DNA of 21,560 nt from a virus: positions 1-21,560 of the IMG/VR virus record IMGVR_UViG_3300025771_000233, one strand, 5' to 3'. The notes under the pieces are model-generated. The model made no database searches, had not been told where the DNA came from, and worked only from the letters and a program-made list of their open reading frames with translations. How positions within the stretch are numbered: the stretch's first letter is position 1; every line of letters begins with the position of its first letter. Both the position numbers and the translations under genes were made by a program. Positions 1 to 8,057 of this stretch are shown here, piece after piece.

Positions 1-1
1 C

Positions 2-556
2 ACTGCTCGTATTGAAACAGACAAGCATAGCACCACCATTGCACAGCGTATCATTGCATTGCATGGCATTGATGGGTCATGTTCTAATCAGACTTTCTTC
101 GGTGCTATTGATTTCTTCTGTACCAATGGGCAGATTCGCGGTGAGCATGACAAGGTGCGCCGTAAGAACACTAGCAACTTTACGATGGACAAGTTCATTC
201 GTGACCTGCGTGAATCTTCGCAGTCATTCTATGCACAGTCGGAGTTACTACAACAGTGGGCTGTCAAGCGTCTGTATGTAGGTGATGTGAAGGCTATGCT
301 GGAATCATTGCTCAAGTCTGAACGTACAGCAGAGAAGATGCTGAACCTGTATCATCAAGAGGCAGGTGTTCGTGGTGAGAATGTGTGGGCATTGTATTCT
401 GCCTTCACTAACTTTGCCACCTATGCTGATGACCGCAATGGCTTTGCCCTGCGTAACACTGGCAAGGATACAGAGGCTGTGTCTATGTTCACTCGTGAAC
501 ACAAGGTGGCACAGTGGATTGAAAGCAAGCAGTTCAAGGAGTTGATTGCAGCATGA
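2..556 (+). CDS. DUF932 family phage protein (C-terminal part, 5' end outside window)
   Basis: The frame is open from base 2, so only the last 184 residues are visible and the true start lies upstream. The sequence resembles the C-terminal half of DUF932 (phage/plasmid-like protein) members: an Asn-rich stretch with NVWALYSAFTNFATYADD and a closing basic helix. DUF932 proteins are common in phages and plasmids, usually beside replication or recombination genes; their biochemical role is not settled. The stop codon overlaps the start of the integrase gene as ATGA, so the two are probably translated together. A TTG at 59 could be read as a start, but it has no good ribosome binding site and cuts into a continuous reading frame. 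The family call is from recall of the pattern and is fairly firm; the function is unknown. Confidence 0.75.
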   Translation, partial: TARIETDKHSTTIAQRIIALHGIDGSCSNQTFFGAIDFFCTNGQIRGEHDKVRRKNTSNFTMDKFIRDLRESSQSFYAQSELLQQWAVKRLYVGDVKAMLESLLKSERTAEKMLNLYHQEAGVRGENVWALYSAFTNFATYADDRNGFALRNTGKDTEAVSMFTREHKVAQWIESKQFKELIAA

Positions 557-1665
557 CATTACCGCGATACACACAAGCCAGAACACTGGCAGATGGTCGC
601 ACTCACTATCGCTTCAACCCGCCCCAGCGTTTGATTGATGCTGGGGTGGTGGAGCGTGTCGAGTTAGGCACAGACCTACGCACAGTCAAACCACTGGCAC
701 GAGAGTTAAATGAGCAGATTGATTTGTGGCGAGAAGAACAATCCAAAGTGGTGACGCTTGGCAAGAGCAGCCCACTGTCAGCATTGGTTGATGCCTACTA
801 TCAATCTAATGATTTCAACATGTTGCGTGATGAAACTAAACGAGATTATAAATACTTTCTGTCTGTCTTGACAGAGACATTGGGCAGCAAACCATACAAG
901 ACACTGACCACTAGGCAAGCGAAGGTTGCTTACGAAGAGTGGGTCAAGCGTGGTGTGCAGTTTGCTAATCATGTCTGCACTTGTGCATCTCGTGTGTATC
1001 GTTACGCCATAGACATGGAGTATGCATATGTCAATCCCTTTGCTAGCGTTAAACGCAAGACACCGAAGCCGCGCAAAGTTGTCTGGTCAAAGGATGATGT
1101 GCGTCAATTCCTTGACACTGCCTATAGTGATTTTGACTCACGAAATGTTGGGCTTATTGTGCATATGGCATACGAATGGTGTCAAAGGCTAGGTGATATG
1201 CGTCTGCTTACGTGGGATGACTTTGACTTGGCCGAAGGAAAGCTGTATCTGGAGCAAAGTAAACGCCGTGCGCAAGTTACATTACCCATAAGTGATGACT
1301 TAATGCAGATGTTAGTACAGCAAAACGAAGACTTTGGATTTCAACAGTACGTTGCGCCGCGTCCAAAGCCCGTAGAGGGGGTGTTCCACCCGTATAGCAT
1401 GGAGAGGCTGTCAAAATATGGAAGGCAGCTTATGCGGCAATCTGGGCTGTCTGATGACCTACGCCTAATGGACTTACGAAGAACAGGTACAACGGAAATG
1501 ATTGAAGCAGGTGTCGGTATGGCACAAATCATGTCGGTTACAGGACACAGTAACCCACAGTCAGTAAAACCCTATATGAAAAATACATTTGCAAGTGCAA
1601 ATTATGCATTGACGGAGCGTCAACGGCATGATATAAGCACATACAAGTGCCGACAAGGAGAGTGA
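553..1665 (+). CDS. int: Tyrosine recombinase / phage integrase
   Basis: A 370-residue site-specific recombinase expected to cut and rejoin DNA at att sites through a covalent phosphotyrosine. Residues 70-170 look like the SAM-like core-binding domain and 175-355 like the catalytic domain. Visible catalytic residues are Arg212 (in CQRLGDMRLLTW), Lys237 (in the beta-hairpin QSKRRAQVTLPI), Arg309 (in MDLRRTGTTE), His332 (TGHSN) and the nucleophile Tyr341 (KPYMKN). The first His of the usual HxxR motif is Met306. The start codon overlaps the DUF932 stop as ATGA. No tRNA or obvious core site lies next to the gene. An integrase points to a temperate or formerly temperate phage, but marine podoviruses described as lytic also carry one, so lifestyle cannot be read from this gene alone. 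Confidence 0.92.
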   Translation: MTLPRYTQARTLADGRTHYRFNPPQRLIDAGVVERVELGTDLRTVKPLARELNEQIDLWREEQSKVVTLGKSSPLSALVDAYYQSNDFNMLRDETKRDYKYFLSVLTETLGSKPYKTLTTRQAKVAYEEWVKRGVQFANHVCTCASRVYRYAIDMEYAYVNPFASVKRKTPKPRKVVWSKDDVRQFLDTAYSDFDSRNVGLIVHMAYEWCQRLGDMRLLTWDDFDLAEGKLYLEQSKRRAQVTLPISDDLMQMLVQQNEDFGFQQYVAPRPKPVEGVFHPYSMERLSKYGRQLMRQSGLSDDLRLMDLRRTGTTEMIEAGVGMAQIMSVTGHSNPQSVKPYMKNTFASANYALTERQRHDISTYKCRQGE

Positions 1666-1672
1666 TATATAC

Positions 1673-2455
1673 ATGAATAATATATATAACATTGTAAGTG
1701 ATATGGATATACCTAATGGACATACAAAGCGTATGACTTGTCCTGTTTGTAATGGGTATAATACATTCACAGTGACGAATAATATGGGTAGTCTTGTATG
1801 GAATTGTTACAAGGCATCTTGTTCTGTTAGTGGTGGTACTCGTGTTCATTTATCAGTAGATGATATACGGTCTGGCTTTATAGGAGCAGAACAGTTTGCT
1901 ACAGATACATTTGAAATGCCAAGCTATGTAGTTCCACATAGAGATAAGAGAACTGTAATTCAGTTCTGTGCTAAATGGGACATTGATGAGAACCAACTTG
2001 GTCTAATGTATGATGTAAAGGAAGACCGTGTTGTGTTTCCTGTACGACATGACGGTCGTATTGTAGATGCCACTGGTCGAGCATTAGGAAAGAGACTACC
2101 TAAATGGAAAAGATATGGAAAAAGTGGCTTGCCATACGCATATGGTTATGGTAATGTCGCAGTAGTTGTTGAGGACTGTGTGAGTGCTGCAGTTGTAGGC
2201 AGTGATGTTCGGCTTGTAGGGGTAGCCATGTTGGGGACATCAATGCTTGATTCACACAAGAGGTATCTCTCACAGTTCTCAACAGCAGTAATCGCATTAG
2301 ACCCCGATGCTTTACCAAAGACACTTGCGATTGCGAAAGAATTACGTGGACATGTTTCCGATGTACGTGTACTACGACTGACTGATGATATAAAGTATCG
2401 TCACCCCGATGACATGGATGCACTGGCATCTTTAACCAACAAGGAGATTATGTAA
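1673..2455 (+). CDS. T7-type DNA primase (zinc-binding plus Toprim)
   Basis: A 260-residue primase that would make RNA primers for lagging-strand synthesis. An N-terminal zinc ribbon is visible as Cys23-x2-Cys26 and Cys45-x4-Cys50, followed by a Toprim domain with the catalytic Glu168 (VVVEDCVSA) and the metal-binding Asp210/Asp212 (ALDPDAL). This matches the primase half of T7 gene 4. In T7 the helicase is fused to it; here the helicase is the next gene, sharing one base (TAATG at 2453-2457), so the two are probably made in equal amounts. The start at 1673 has an AAGGAG about 12 bases upstream, which is a long spacing; Met11 at 1703 is an alternative but would remove nothing essential. The gene opens in a very AT-rich stretch. 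Confidence 0.88.
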   Translation: MNNIYNIVSDMDIPNGHTKRMTCPVCNGYNTFTVTNNMGSLVWNCYKASCSVSGGTRVHLSVDDIRSGFIGAEQFATDTFEMPSYVVPHRDKRTVIQFCAKWDIDENQLGLMYDVKEDRVVFPVRHDGRIVDATGRALGKRLPKWKRYGKSGLPYAYGYGNVAVVVEDCVSAAVVGSDVRLVGVAMLGTSMLDSHKRYLSQFSTAVIALDPDALPKTLAIAKELRGHVSDVRVLRLTDDIKYRHPDDMDALASLTNKEIM

Positions 2456-3678
2456 TGGAATTATCACTTATACGCAGTCTCATGGATAAGACATTCTACG
2501 ATGACCATCGTGGTGCTAAATGTCCAGACAGACTATTCAGTAAAGATGTGCGTAAGATTAAGAAGACTATTGATGCAGCTATGGATAGATACAATCGCAC
2601 TGTGTCACCAGATGAAATAGAAGCACTGTTCATGTCTGATAATCCTACGCTGACTACCGCACAGAAGCAGGCATATGCTTCTCTGTTCTCTACCATAAAG
2701 AACGAAAGCACAATGGGACATGACATCTCACAAGAGGTATTGTCCAAGCTATTTCGTCAGGTGATTGGTGAGGACGTAGCTAACATTGGCTTTGACATGG
2801 TAAATGGTGATGCCAATACACTTGAGACACTTCGCAATTTGCTAGAGAACTATGGAGATGACTTCATTCCCAACTTAAATATCGAATGGGATGACATCAC
2901 TATTGAAACACTCATGGCAAAAGCTGAACTGGAAGCACGTTGGACATTCAACATCCCTAGTGTATGCCGCAAAGTAGAGGGCGTGAGTGGCGGTCAGCTG
3001 ATTGAGGTAGGTGCTAGACCAAACACAGGCAAGACATCCTTCCACGCCTCTCTAATCGCTGGCCCGAATGGGTTTGCGCATCAAGGTGCGAAGTGCATTA
3101 TCCTGTGTAACGAAGAACCTACTCACCGTGTTGGTGCAAGGTATCTTACTGCTGCTGCAGGCATGACAGCACGTGAGGTTAGGGATAACATGAGTAAGGC
3201 ACAGGCACTGTATGCACCTGTCATGCAGAACATTAAGATTAAAGAGGCAGGTGGGCGTGACATGGCATGGGTAGAGTCCGTGTGCAAGTCATACAAGCCT
3301 GATGTGCTTGTGCTTGACATGGGTGATAAGTTTGGTGTATCTGGTTCCTTTGCTCGTAATGATGAGGCACTCAAGGCTTGTGCCATCTACGCAAGACAGA
3401 TTGCCAAGACATATGATTGTGCCGTGTTTTATATGTCACAGTTGTCTGCAGAGGCAGAGGGTCGGGCGCAGTTGAATCAGAGCATGATGGAAGGTAGTCG
3501 CACAGGTAAGGCTGCTGAAGCTGACCTCATGATACTGATTGGTAAGTCACCATCTGTTGAAGGGCAGGAAGAAGAAAGCCCACTGCGTCATATTAATATC
3601 GTAAAGAACAAGTTGAATGGTTGGCATGGTATGGTAAACTGTGAACTTAATTATCAGACAGCGAGGTATGAAGGATGA
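2455..3678 (+). CDS. Replicative DNA helicase, DnaB/T7 gp4 type (RecA-fold ATPase)
   Basis: A 407-residue ring helicase expected to unwind the fork using nucleotide hydrolysis. The C-terminal RecA-like core starts near residue 160. It has a Walker A GARPNTGKTS at 186-195, an acidic pair Glu220-Glu221 after strand 2 (CNEE) likely to hold the catalytic base, a Walker B VLVLDMGD at 284-291, the MSQLS motif at 327-331 with the sensor Gln329, and NKLNG near 385. The first 150 residues are helical with no zinc finger or Toprim, so the primase functions are supplied by the preceding gene. The 3' end overlaps the HNH gene start as ATGA. Length and motif order fit a stand-alone replicative helicase rather than a repair RecA. 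Confidence 0.9.
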   Translation: MELSLIRSLMDKTFYDDHRGAKCPDRLFSKDVRKIKKTIDAAMDRYNRTVSPDEIEALFMSDNPTLTTAQKQAYASLFSTIKNESTMGHDISQEVLSKLFRQVIGEDVANIGFDMVNGDANTLETLRNLLENYGDDFIPNLNIEWDDITIETLMAKAELEARWTFNIPSVCRKVEGVSGGQLIEVGARPNTGKTSFHASLIAGPNGFAHQGAKCIILCNEEPTHRVGARYLTAAAGMTAREVRDNMSKAQALYAPVMQNIKIKEAGGRDMAWVESVCKSYKPDVLVLDMGDKFGVSGSFARNDEALKACAIYARQIAKTYDCAVFYMSQLSAEAEGRAQLNQSMMEGSRTGKAAEADLMILIGKSPSVEGQEEESPLRHINIVKNKLNGWHGMVNCELNYQTARYEG

Positions 3679-4205
3679 TGCAATTACATTTATTTGATGA
3701 AGCAATTGACACAGATATTGAGTTCCTTGACATTAAGGATGCGCCTATTTACTTTGGAGATAAAGGCAGACGAAGACAGGATTTGACTACATCCTCTGCC
3801 TTCCTTGCCTCTATACCAGAAGGTAAGTACAGAGTATATCGAACAGGTGGTACGCATTCACTTCCTATGTATTCAGGCCGTTCTGACTTCCCATTCATCT
3901 TGAATGTTAACACAGGCAAAGTACTGCAACCGACATTTAGTAGGGCTGTTTATCCCGCTGTTTCCTTAAACAATGGAAGGTTTACTAAACCAATTTACCT
4001 GCACAGGATATGTGCAATGGCTTTCATACACAACCCAACACCTGTTGATAAATATAATGTTGACCACATCAATGAAGATAAGCTAGACTACGCTGTAGAT
4101 AATCTTCGTTGGGTATCTATGTCAGAGAACATGTCAAATATACGCAACAGGGCAAACAAAACAAACAGTGAGTACAAGTATTACTCAACAAACAATTACG
4201 CATAG
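3675..4205 (+). CDS. HNH endonuclease, probably a free-standing homing endonuclease
   Basis: A 176-residue protein with an HNH nuclease motif in its C-terminal half: His110 (YLHRICAMAF), Asp130-His131-Ile-Asn133 (NVDHIN), Asn143 (DNLRWVS) and Asn152. This arrangement is typical of phage HNH_3-type enzymes that nick or cut DNA at a long recognition site and spread themselves between related phages. The N-terminal 100 residues are probably a DNA-recognition region; I recognise no named domain there. It sits between helicase and DNA polymerase, a common place for homing endonucleases to invade, and its ATGA overlap with the helicase stop shows it is well fitted into the operon. No intron or intein is visible in either neighbour, so it would be free-standing. 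A role in packaging is unlikely from this location. Confidence 0.85.
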   Translation: MMQLHLFDEAIDTDIEFLDIKDAPIYFGDKGRRRQDLTTSSAFLASIPEGKYRVYRTGGTHSLPMYSGRSDFPFILNVNTGKVLQPTFSRAVYPAVSLNNGRFTKPIYLHRICAMAFIHNPTPVDKYNVDHINEDKLDYAVDNLRWVSMSENMSNIRNRANKTNSEYKYYSTNNYA

Positions 4206-4213
4206 GAGATGAT

Positions 4214-6256
4214 ATGAAACTAACACTTGATGTAGAGAACACAGTCACCAAGCGTGGTGGTAAGCTACACCTAGACCCCTTTGAGCCTAACAACTCATTG
4301 ACTATGGTAGGCGTACTGACTGACCAAGGACATGAACAGCACTTCCCTTTTGACCATGCTGATGTTCCTAGTCAACCTGACTACCATGAGCGTGTGCAGT
4401 GGTATCTTGACCAAGCTACTGTACTCATCTGTCACAACGTGGCACATGATTTGCTATGGCTATGGGAGTCAGGCTTCAAGTATGATGGTGCAGTGTTTGA
4501 TACTATGCTTGTTGAGTATGTCTTGCAGCGTGGACTGAAGGAACCTCTATCGCTAGAGGCTTGTGCAGAACGCTATGAGTTAGATACGAAGAAGCAGGAC
4601 ACCCTCAAGGAGTACTTCAAGCAGGGCTACAGTACACGAGACATACCATACAACGAGTTGTGTGAGTATCTATCTGCTGACCTTCATGCTACACAACAAC
4701 TGTCTGACAAGTTGTGGTATCGTTTGAATACACCAGCAGATGCTAGTCTGTTAGACACTGTAACCTTGACTAATCAGGTTGCTGTGTGCCTTGCTCATAT
4801 ATATCAGCGAGGATTTACCGTAGACCGTAGCAAGCTGGATGAAGTGCGTAGAGAGTTTGAGGCAGAGAAGAAACAGCTAGAGATTGACTTACAAAAGCAT
4901 GTGCATGAGTTGATGGGTGACACGCCTATCAATCTTAATAGTCCAGAGCAATTGTCTTGGGTTATTTATAGCCGTAAGGTCATGGATAAAACATATTGGG
5001 GCAATGCCATTGACCCCTACATGGATGACGCTGACTTTCGTAGCTTGATTGCTGGTGGTACAAAGCGTATGTATAAGACTGAAGCAAAACAATGTGATGA
5101 ATGTAATGGTAGTGGACAAGTAAGAAAGGTAAAGAAAGATGGAACACCTTTTGCTAACACAAACAGATGTAAGAATTGTGATGGGAATGGTTACAATCTT
5201 ACTGATACTATGGCTGTGGCGGGGTTAAAGTTTCGTCCACCATCACCAAAGTGGGCAAGTGCTAATGGCTTTACCACAAGTAAAGGTAATCTTGAGGTAC
5301 TTGAGTCTGTCGCCATGTCAAAAGACATGCATGATGCTGTTGACTTTTTGTCAAAGGTGCGCAGACTATCTGCCGTTGATACATACTTATCTTCATTCGT
5401 GGAAGGCATTGACCTACACACAAAGACTGATGGCAAGCTGCATGTGCGCTTGCTTCAACATCGTACTGCAACAGGTAGGTTCAGCGGTGCTGACCCTAAC
5501 ATGCAGAACATGCCACGCGGCGGTACATTCCCTGTAAAGAAAGTGTTTGTATCCCGGTTTGAAGGTGGCAAGATTATGGAAGCAGACTTTGCACAGCTAG
5601 AGTTTCGTGCGGCTGCTTATTTATCACAAGATGGAGTTGCTATTGAAGAAGTATCTACTGGGTTTGATGTACACTCATATACCGCTAAAGTTATTACCGA
5701 TGCTGGTCAGCCTACGAATAGACAGGATGCGAAAGCGCATACATTCGCGCCCCTCTATGGAGCAACAGGATTCGGAAGAACGAAAGCAGAAGCAGCGTAC
5801 TACGAACACTTTACAGAGAAGTATGGGGGAGTTGCCTCTTGGCATTCCCGACTGGCTAAAGAAGCTATAAACACAGGCATGATTACAACGCCATCAGGTA
5901 GGCAGTTTGCCTTTCCTAATGTGCAGCGTAACTCACGAGGTAGAGTATCGCACTTTACACAGATAAAAAACTATCCTGTACAGTCGTTTGCTACAGCAGA
6001 CATTGTGCCTCTTGCATTATTACACATTGATAAATTACTTGACGGTATGCAATCTTGTGTGGTAAACACTGTACATGATTCAATTGTAATTGACGTTCAT
6101 CCTGATGAAGAAAGGAGATGTGTTGAAATAATTCAGGATACAAATAAAGTACTGCCTAGTTTGATTACAATGCGTTGGGGTATAGTGTTTAATGTACCAC
6201 TAGAACTTGAGGCAAAAATTGGTCCAAACTGGCTTGACACAAAAGATGTGTCGTGA
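4214..6256 (+). CDS. DNA polymerase family A with 3'-5' exonuclease and DnaJ-like zinc finger insert
   Basis: The replicative polymerase, 680 residues. The exonuclease domain has Exo I Asp6/Glu8 (LDVEN), Exo II Asp79 (HNVAHD) and Exo III Asp156 (YLSADLHAT), so proofreading should be active. The polymerase domain has TATGRFSG at 418-425, motif A with Asp458 (EADFAQLEFR), motif B with Arg503, Lys507, Phe511 and Tyr515, and motif C His621-Asp622. Phe511 aligns with E. coli Pol I Phe762. Between the two domains, residues 294-326 hold two CxxCxGxG-type knuckles (Cys294/297 and Cys319/322) like the DnaJ cysteine-rich centre; I recall the same oddity in phage HMO-2011. The position is in the thumb region where T7 polymerase carries its thioredoxin-binding loop. 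A good GGAG precedes the start; the gene follows the HNH stop by 8 bases. Confidence 0.96.
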   Translation: MKLTLDVENTVTKRGGKLHLDPFEPNNSLTMVGVLTDQGHEQHFPFDHADVPSQPDYHERVQWYLDQATVLICHNVAHDLLWLWESGFKYDGAVFDTMLVEYVLQRGLKEPLSLEACAERYELDTKKQDTLKEYFKQGYSTRDIPYNELCEYLSADLHATQQLSDKLWYRLNTPADASLLDTVTLTNQVAVCLAHIYQRGFTVDRSKLDEVRREFEAEKKQLEIDLQKHVHELMGDTPINLNSPEQLSWVIYSRKVMDKTYWGNAIDPYMDDADFRSLIAGGTKRMYKTEAKQCDECNGSGQVRKVKKDGTPFANTNRCKNCDGNGYNLTDTMAVAGLKFRPPSPKWASANGFTTSKGNLEVLESVAMSKDMHDAVDFLSKVRRLSAVDTYLSSFVEGIDLHTKTDGKLHVRLLQHRTATGRFSGADPNMQNMPRGGTFPVKKVFVSRFEGGKIMEADFAQLEFRAAAYLSQDGVAIEEVSTGFDVHSYTAKVITDAGQPTNRQDAKAHTFAPLYGATGFGRTKAEAAYYEHFTEKYGGVASWHSRLAKEAINTGMITTPSGRQFAFPNVQRNSRGRVSHFTQIKNYPVQSFATADIVPLALLHIDKLLDGMQSCVVNTVHDSIVIDVHPDEERRCVEIIQDTNKVLPSLITMRWGIVFNVPLELEAKIGPNWLDTKDVS

Positions 6257-6297
6257 TATAACTATGATTTTCTAACTCAAAAGAAGGAGTATAAAAT

Positions 6298-7197
6298 ATG
6301 GAATTAACAACTATTGATACTAACAACTATGCAGCAATGGCGAAAGCTATGGGTATTGCCAACGAGGGTGCAAGTCAGCGTAAGCAAGCAAGCACTCTCG
6401 CTCGTCTGCGCATCAATCATTCACCTGTAATGGGTGAGGCTGATGTCAACGGCAAGAAGGTGAACATGGAAGTTGTGAGTGGTGGTACATATAAACTGGA
6501 AGTACCAGATGGCCCCACATACTATGCAGATTCTGTGAAGATTCGTCCATTCCTGCAACGCTTTATGTACAAGCGTTTCATTCGGGGTATGGGTGATAGT
6601 CCTAATCGGTACGTAAAGACTGTCATGGCTGACAATCTGAACATTGACTTGAAAGATAATGATGGCGGCTTTAACTGTGGTAAACCTGCTGGTTACATTC
6701 AAGACTTTAAAGCACTACCAGAGAAGACACAAGAACTCATCAAGCAGATTAAGCGAGTACGTGTGGTGCTTGGCACAGTTGAACTGGTCAATGCTACTGA
6801 CTCAAGTGGTAACTCTGTGAGTGTAGATGAGATGCCATTCATTTGGGAGATTGATAATCGTGATGCCTTTAAGAATGTAGGCACTGCCTTTACTAAACTC
6901 GCAAAGATGCAACGTCTTCCTGTACAGCATTTGATTACTGCGAATACAGAGGAACGTAAGATTCCTACGGGAGCAGTGTTCTATTTGCCCGTAGTGTCAC
7001 TTGATGTGTCAAAAACTTTGGAACTAACAGACGCAGAACAAAACATGTTTGCTGACTTTATGCAGTGGGTACAGAACTACAACGAGTACATAATCAAAGC
7101 ATGGTCAGATAAAGCTAATGCTTATGACGATGAGGATGATGAGGCTATCGTTGATGGTGTCATTGACTTTGATGAGGAAGAAGTGGAAGTAGCATAA
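6298..7197 (+). CDS. Conserved phage protein, possible single-stranded DNA-binding protein
   Basis: A 299-residue protein I do not recognise by domain. Two things suggest an SSB role: it lies between the polymerase and a recombination nuclease, and its C-terminal 30 residues are extremely acidic (AYDDEDDEAIVDG, then DFDEEEVEVA), as in the protein-docking tails of T7 gp2.5 and bacterial SSB. The body is mixed beta-type sequence with an aromatic- and Arg-rich region around 85-110 (FLQRFMYKRFIRGMG) that could contact DNA. No zinc finger or ATPase motif is seen. Here the tail ends in Val-Ala rather than an aromatic residue, which weakens the comparison with T7 gp2.5. A strong AAGGAG stands in the 41-base gap after the polymerase, and the stop overlaps the next start by one base (TAATG). 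The coding call is firm; the function is inferred from context. Confidence 0.8.
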   Translation: MELTTIDTNNYAAMAKAMGIANEGASQRKQASTLARLRINHSPVMGEADVNGKKVNMEVVSGGTYKLEVPDGPTYYADSVKIRPFLQRFMYKRFIRGMGDSPNRYVKTVMADNLNIDLKDNDGGFNCGKPAGYIQDFKALPEKTQELIKQIKRVRVVLGTVELVNATDSSGNSVSVDEMPFIWEIDNRDAFKNVGTAFTKLAKMQRLPVQHLITANTEERKIPTGAVFYLPVVSLDVSKTLELTDAEQNMFADFMQWVQNYNEYIIKAWSDKANAYDDEDDEAIVDGVIDFDEEEVEVA

Positions 7198-8057
7198 TGA
7201 ACCATCCTGCTGAACTGGCGTTGCATCAATACATGGAGAACGCTGCTAATGGTAAGTCCACAATGTCGGACAAAACTATTAAGCAGATTGGTCAAGATGT
7301 AATGGATGCAGTACAACGCCAGTTTGGTGGGGGCAATCAGCGTGGTGAGTTTCGTCTTCGTATGTCTAACATAGGAAGGCCAAGCTGTCAGCTTTGGTTT
7401 GATAAGAATGAACCAGAGAAAGCATTGCCCTTACCAACCACATTCGTAATGAACATGATGCTTGGAGACATTGTTGAAGCTGTTTTCAAAGGTCTATTAA
7501 CAGAGGCAGGAGTACAATATGAAGATGCTGAACAGGTTACGCTTGAGATTGATGACGATACATCCATCAATGGTACATATGATATTGTTATTGACGGTGC
7601 TGTTGATGATGTTAAGTCAGCCTCTAATTGGTCATATCAAAACAAGTTTGAATCATATGATAAATTAGCGGCACATGATTCCTTTGGTTATGTTGCACAG
7701 CTTGCTGGTTATGCTAAAGCATCAGGCAAACGTGCTGGTGGCTGGTGGGTAGTCAACAAAGCCAATGGTCAATTTAAATATGTACCAGCTACAGGTCTTG
7801 ACATTGATACAGAGATGTCCCATATCAAAGATACTGTACAGAAGGTTACAGACAATAAGTTTGAGCGTTGCTTTGAGCCTGTTCCTGAAACATTTAGAGG
7901 CAAGCCTACAGGTAACACAGTCTTGAATGAGAACTGCATCTTCTGTGCTTATCGCTTTTCATGTTGGCCTACGCTTAAAGAACATCCTGCCGTGATGTCA
8001 CAAGCTAAAGAACCCAAGATGGTATCGTACATTTCAATGGATGAAAAGTACAAGTAG
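7197..8057 (+). CDS. PD-(D/E)XK nuclease, Cas4/RecB-like, with probable Fe-S cluster
   Basis: A 286-residue nuclease of the RecB/Cas4 superfamily. The active site is visible as Asp129 (INGTYDIVID), Asp138-x-Lys140 (VDDVKSAS) and the Gln168/Tyr172 motif (QLAGYAKA). Four cysteines are placed as in the iron-sulfur nucleases Cas4 and AddB: Cys64 (GRPSCQLW) near the start, and Cys247-x2-Cys250-x5-Cys256 at the C-terminal end, which would staple the fold together. Such enzymes resect DNA ends; in phages they serve recombination or host DNA degradation, like T7 gp6 or lambda Exo. Its partners here are the SSB-like protein before it and endonuclease I directly after it, the start of which abuts the stop. 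The lack of a helicase domain argues against an AddB/RecB fusion. Confidence 0.88.
   Translation: MNHPAELALHQYMENAANGKSTMSDKTIKQIGQDVMDAVQRQFGGGNQRGEFRLRMSNIGRPSCQLWFDKNEPEKALPLPTTFVMNMMLGDIVEAVFKGLLTEAGVQYEDAEQVTLEIDDDTSINGTYDIVIDGAVDDVKSASNWSYQNKFESYDKLAAHDSFGYVAQLAGYAKASGKRAGGWWVVNKANGQFKYVPATGLDIDTEMSHIKDTVQKVTDNKFERCFEPVPETFRGKPTGNTVLNENCIFCAYRFSCWPTLKEHPAVMSQAKEPKMVSYISMDEKYK

Noticed and set aside
1-58. 89-residue frame from base 12 overlapping the DUF932 gene
   Set aside because: Met/Ser/Leu-rich shadow in another frame; the DUF932 frame is open across the same bases and matches a family.
2100-2429. 109-residue minus-strand frame inside primase
   Set aside because: His/Leu-rich shadow of the primase coding frame, no start signal.
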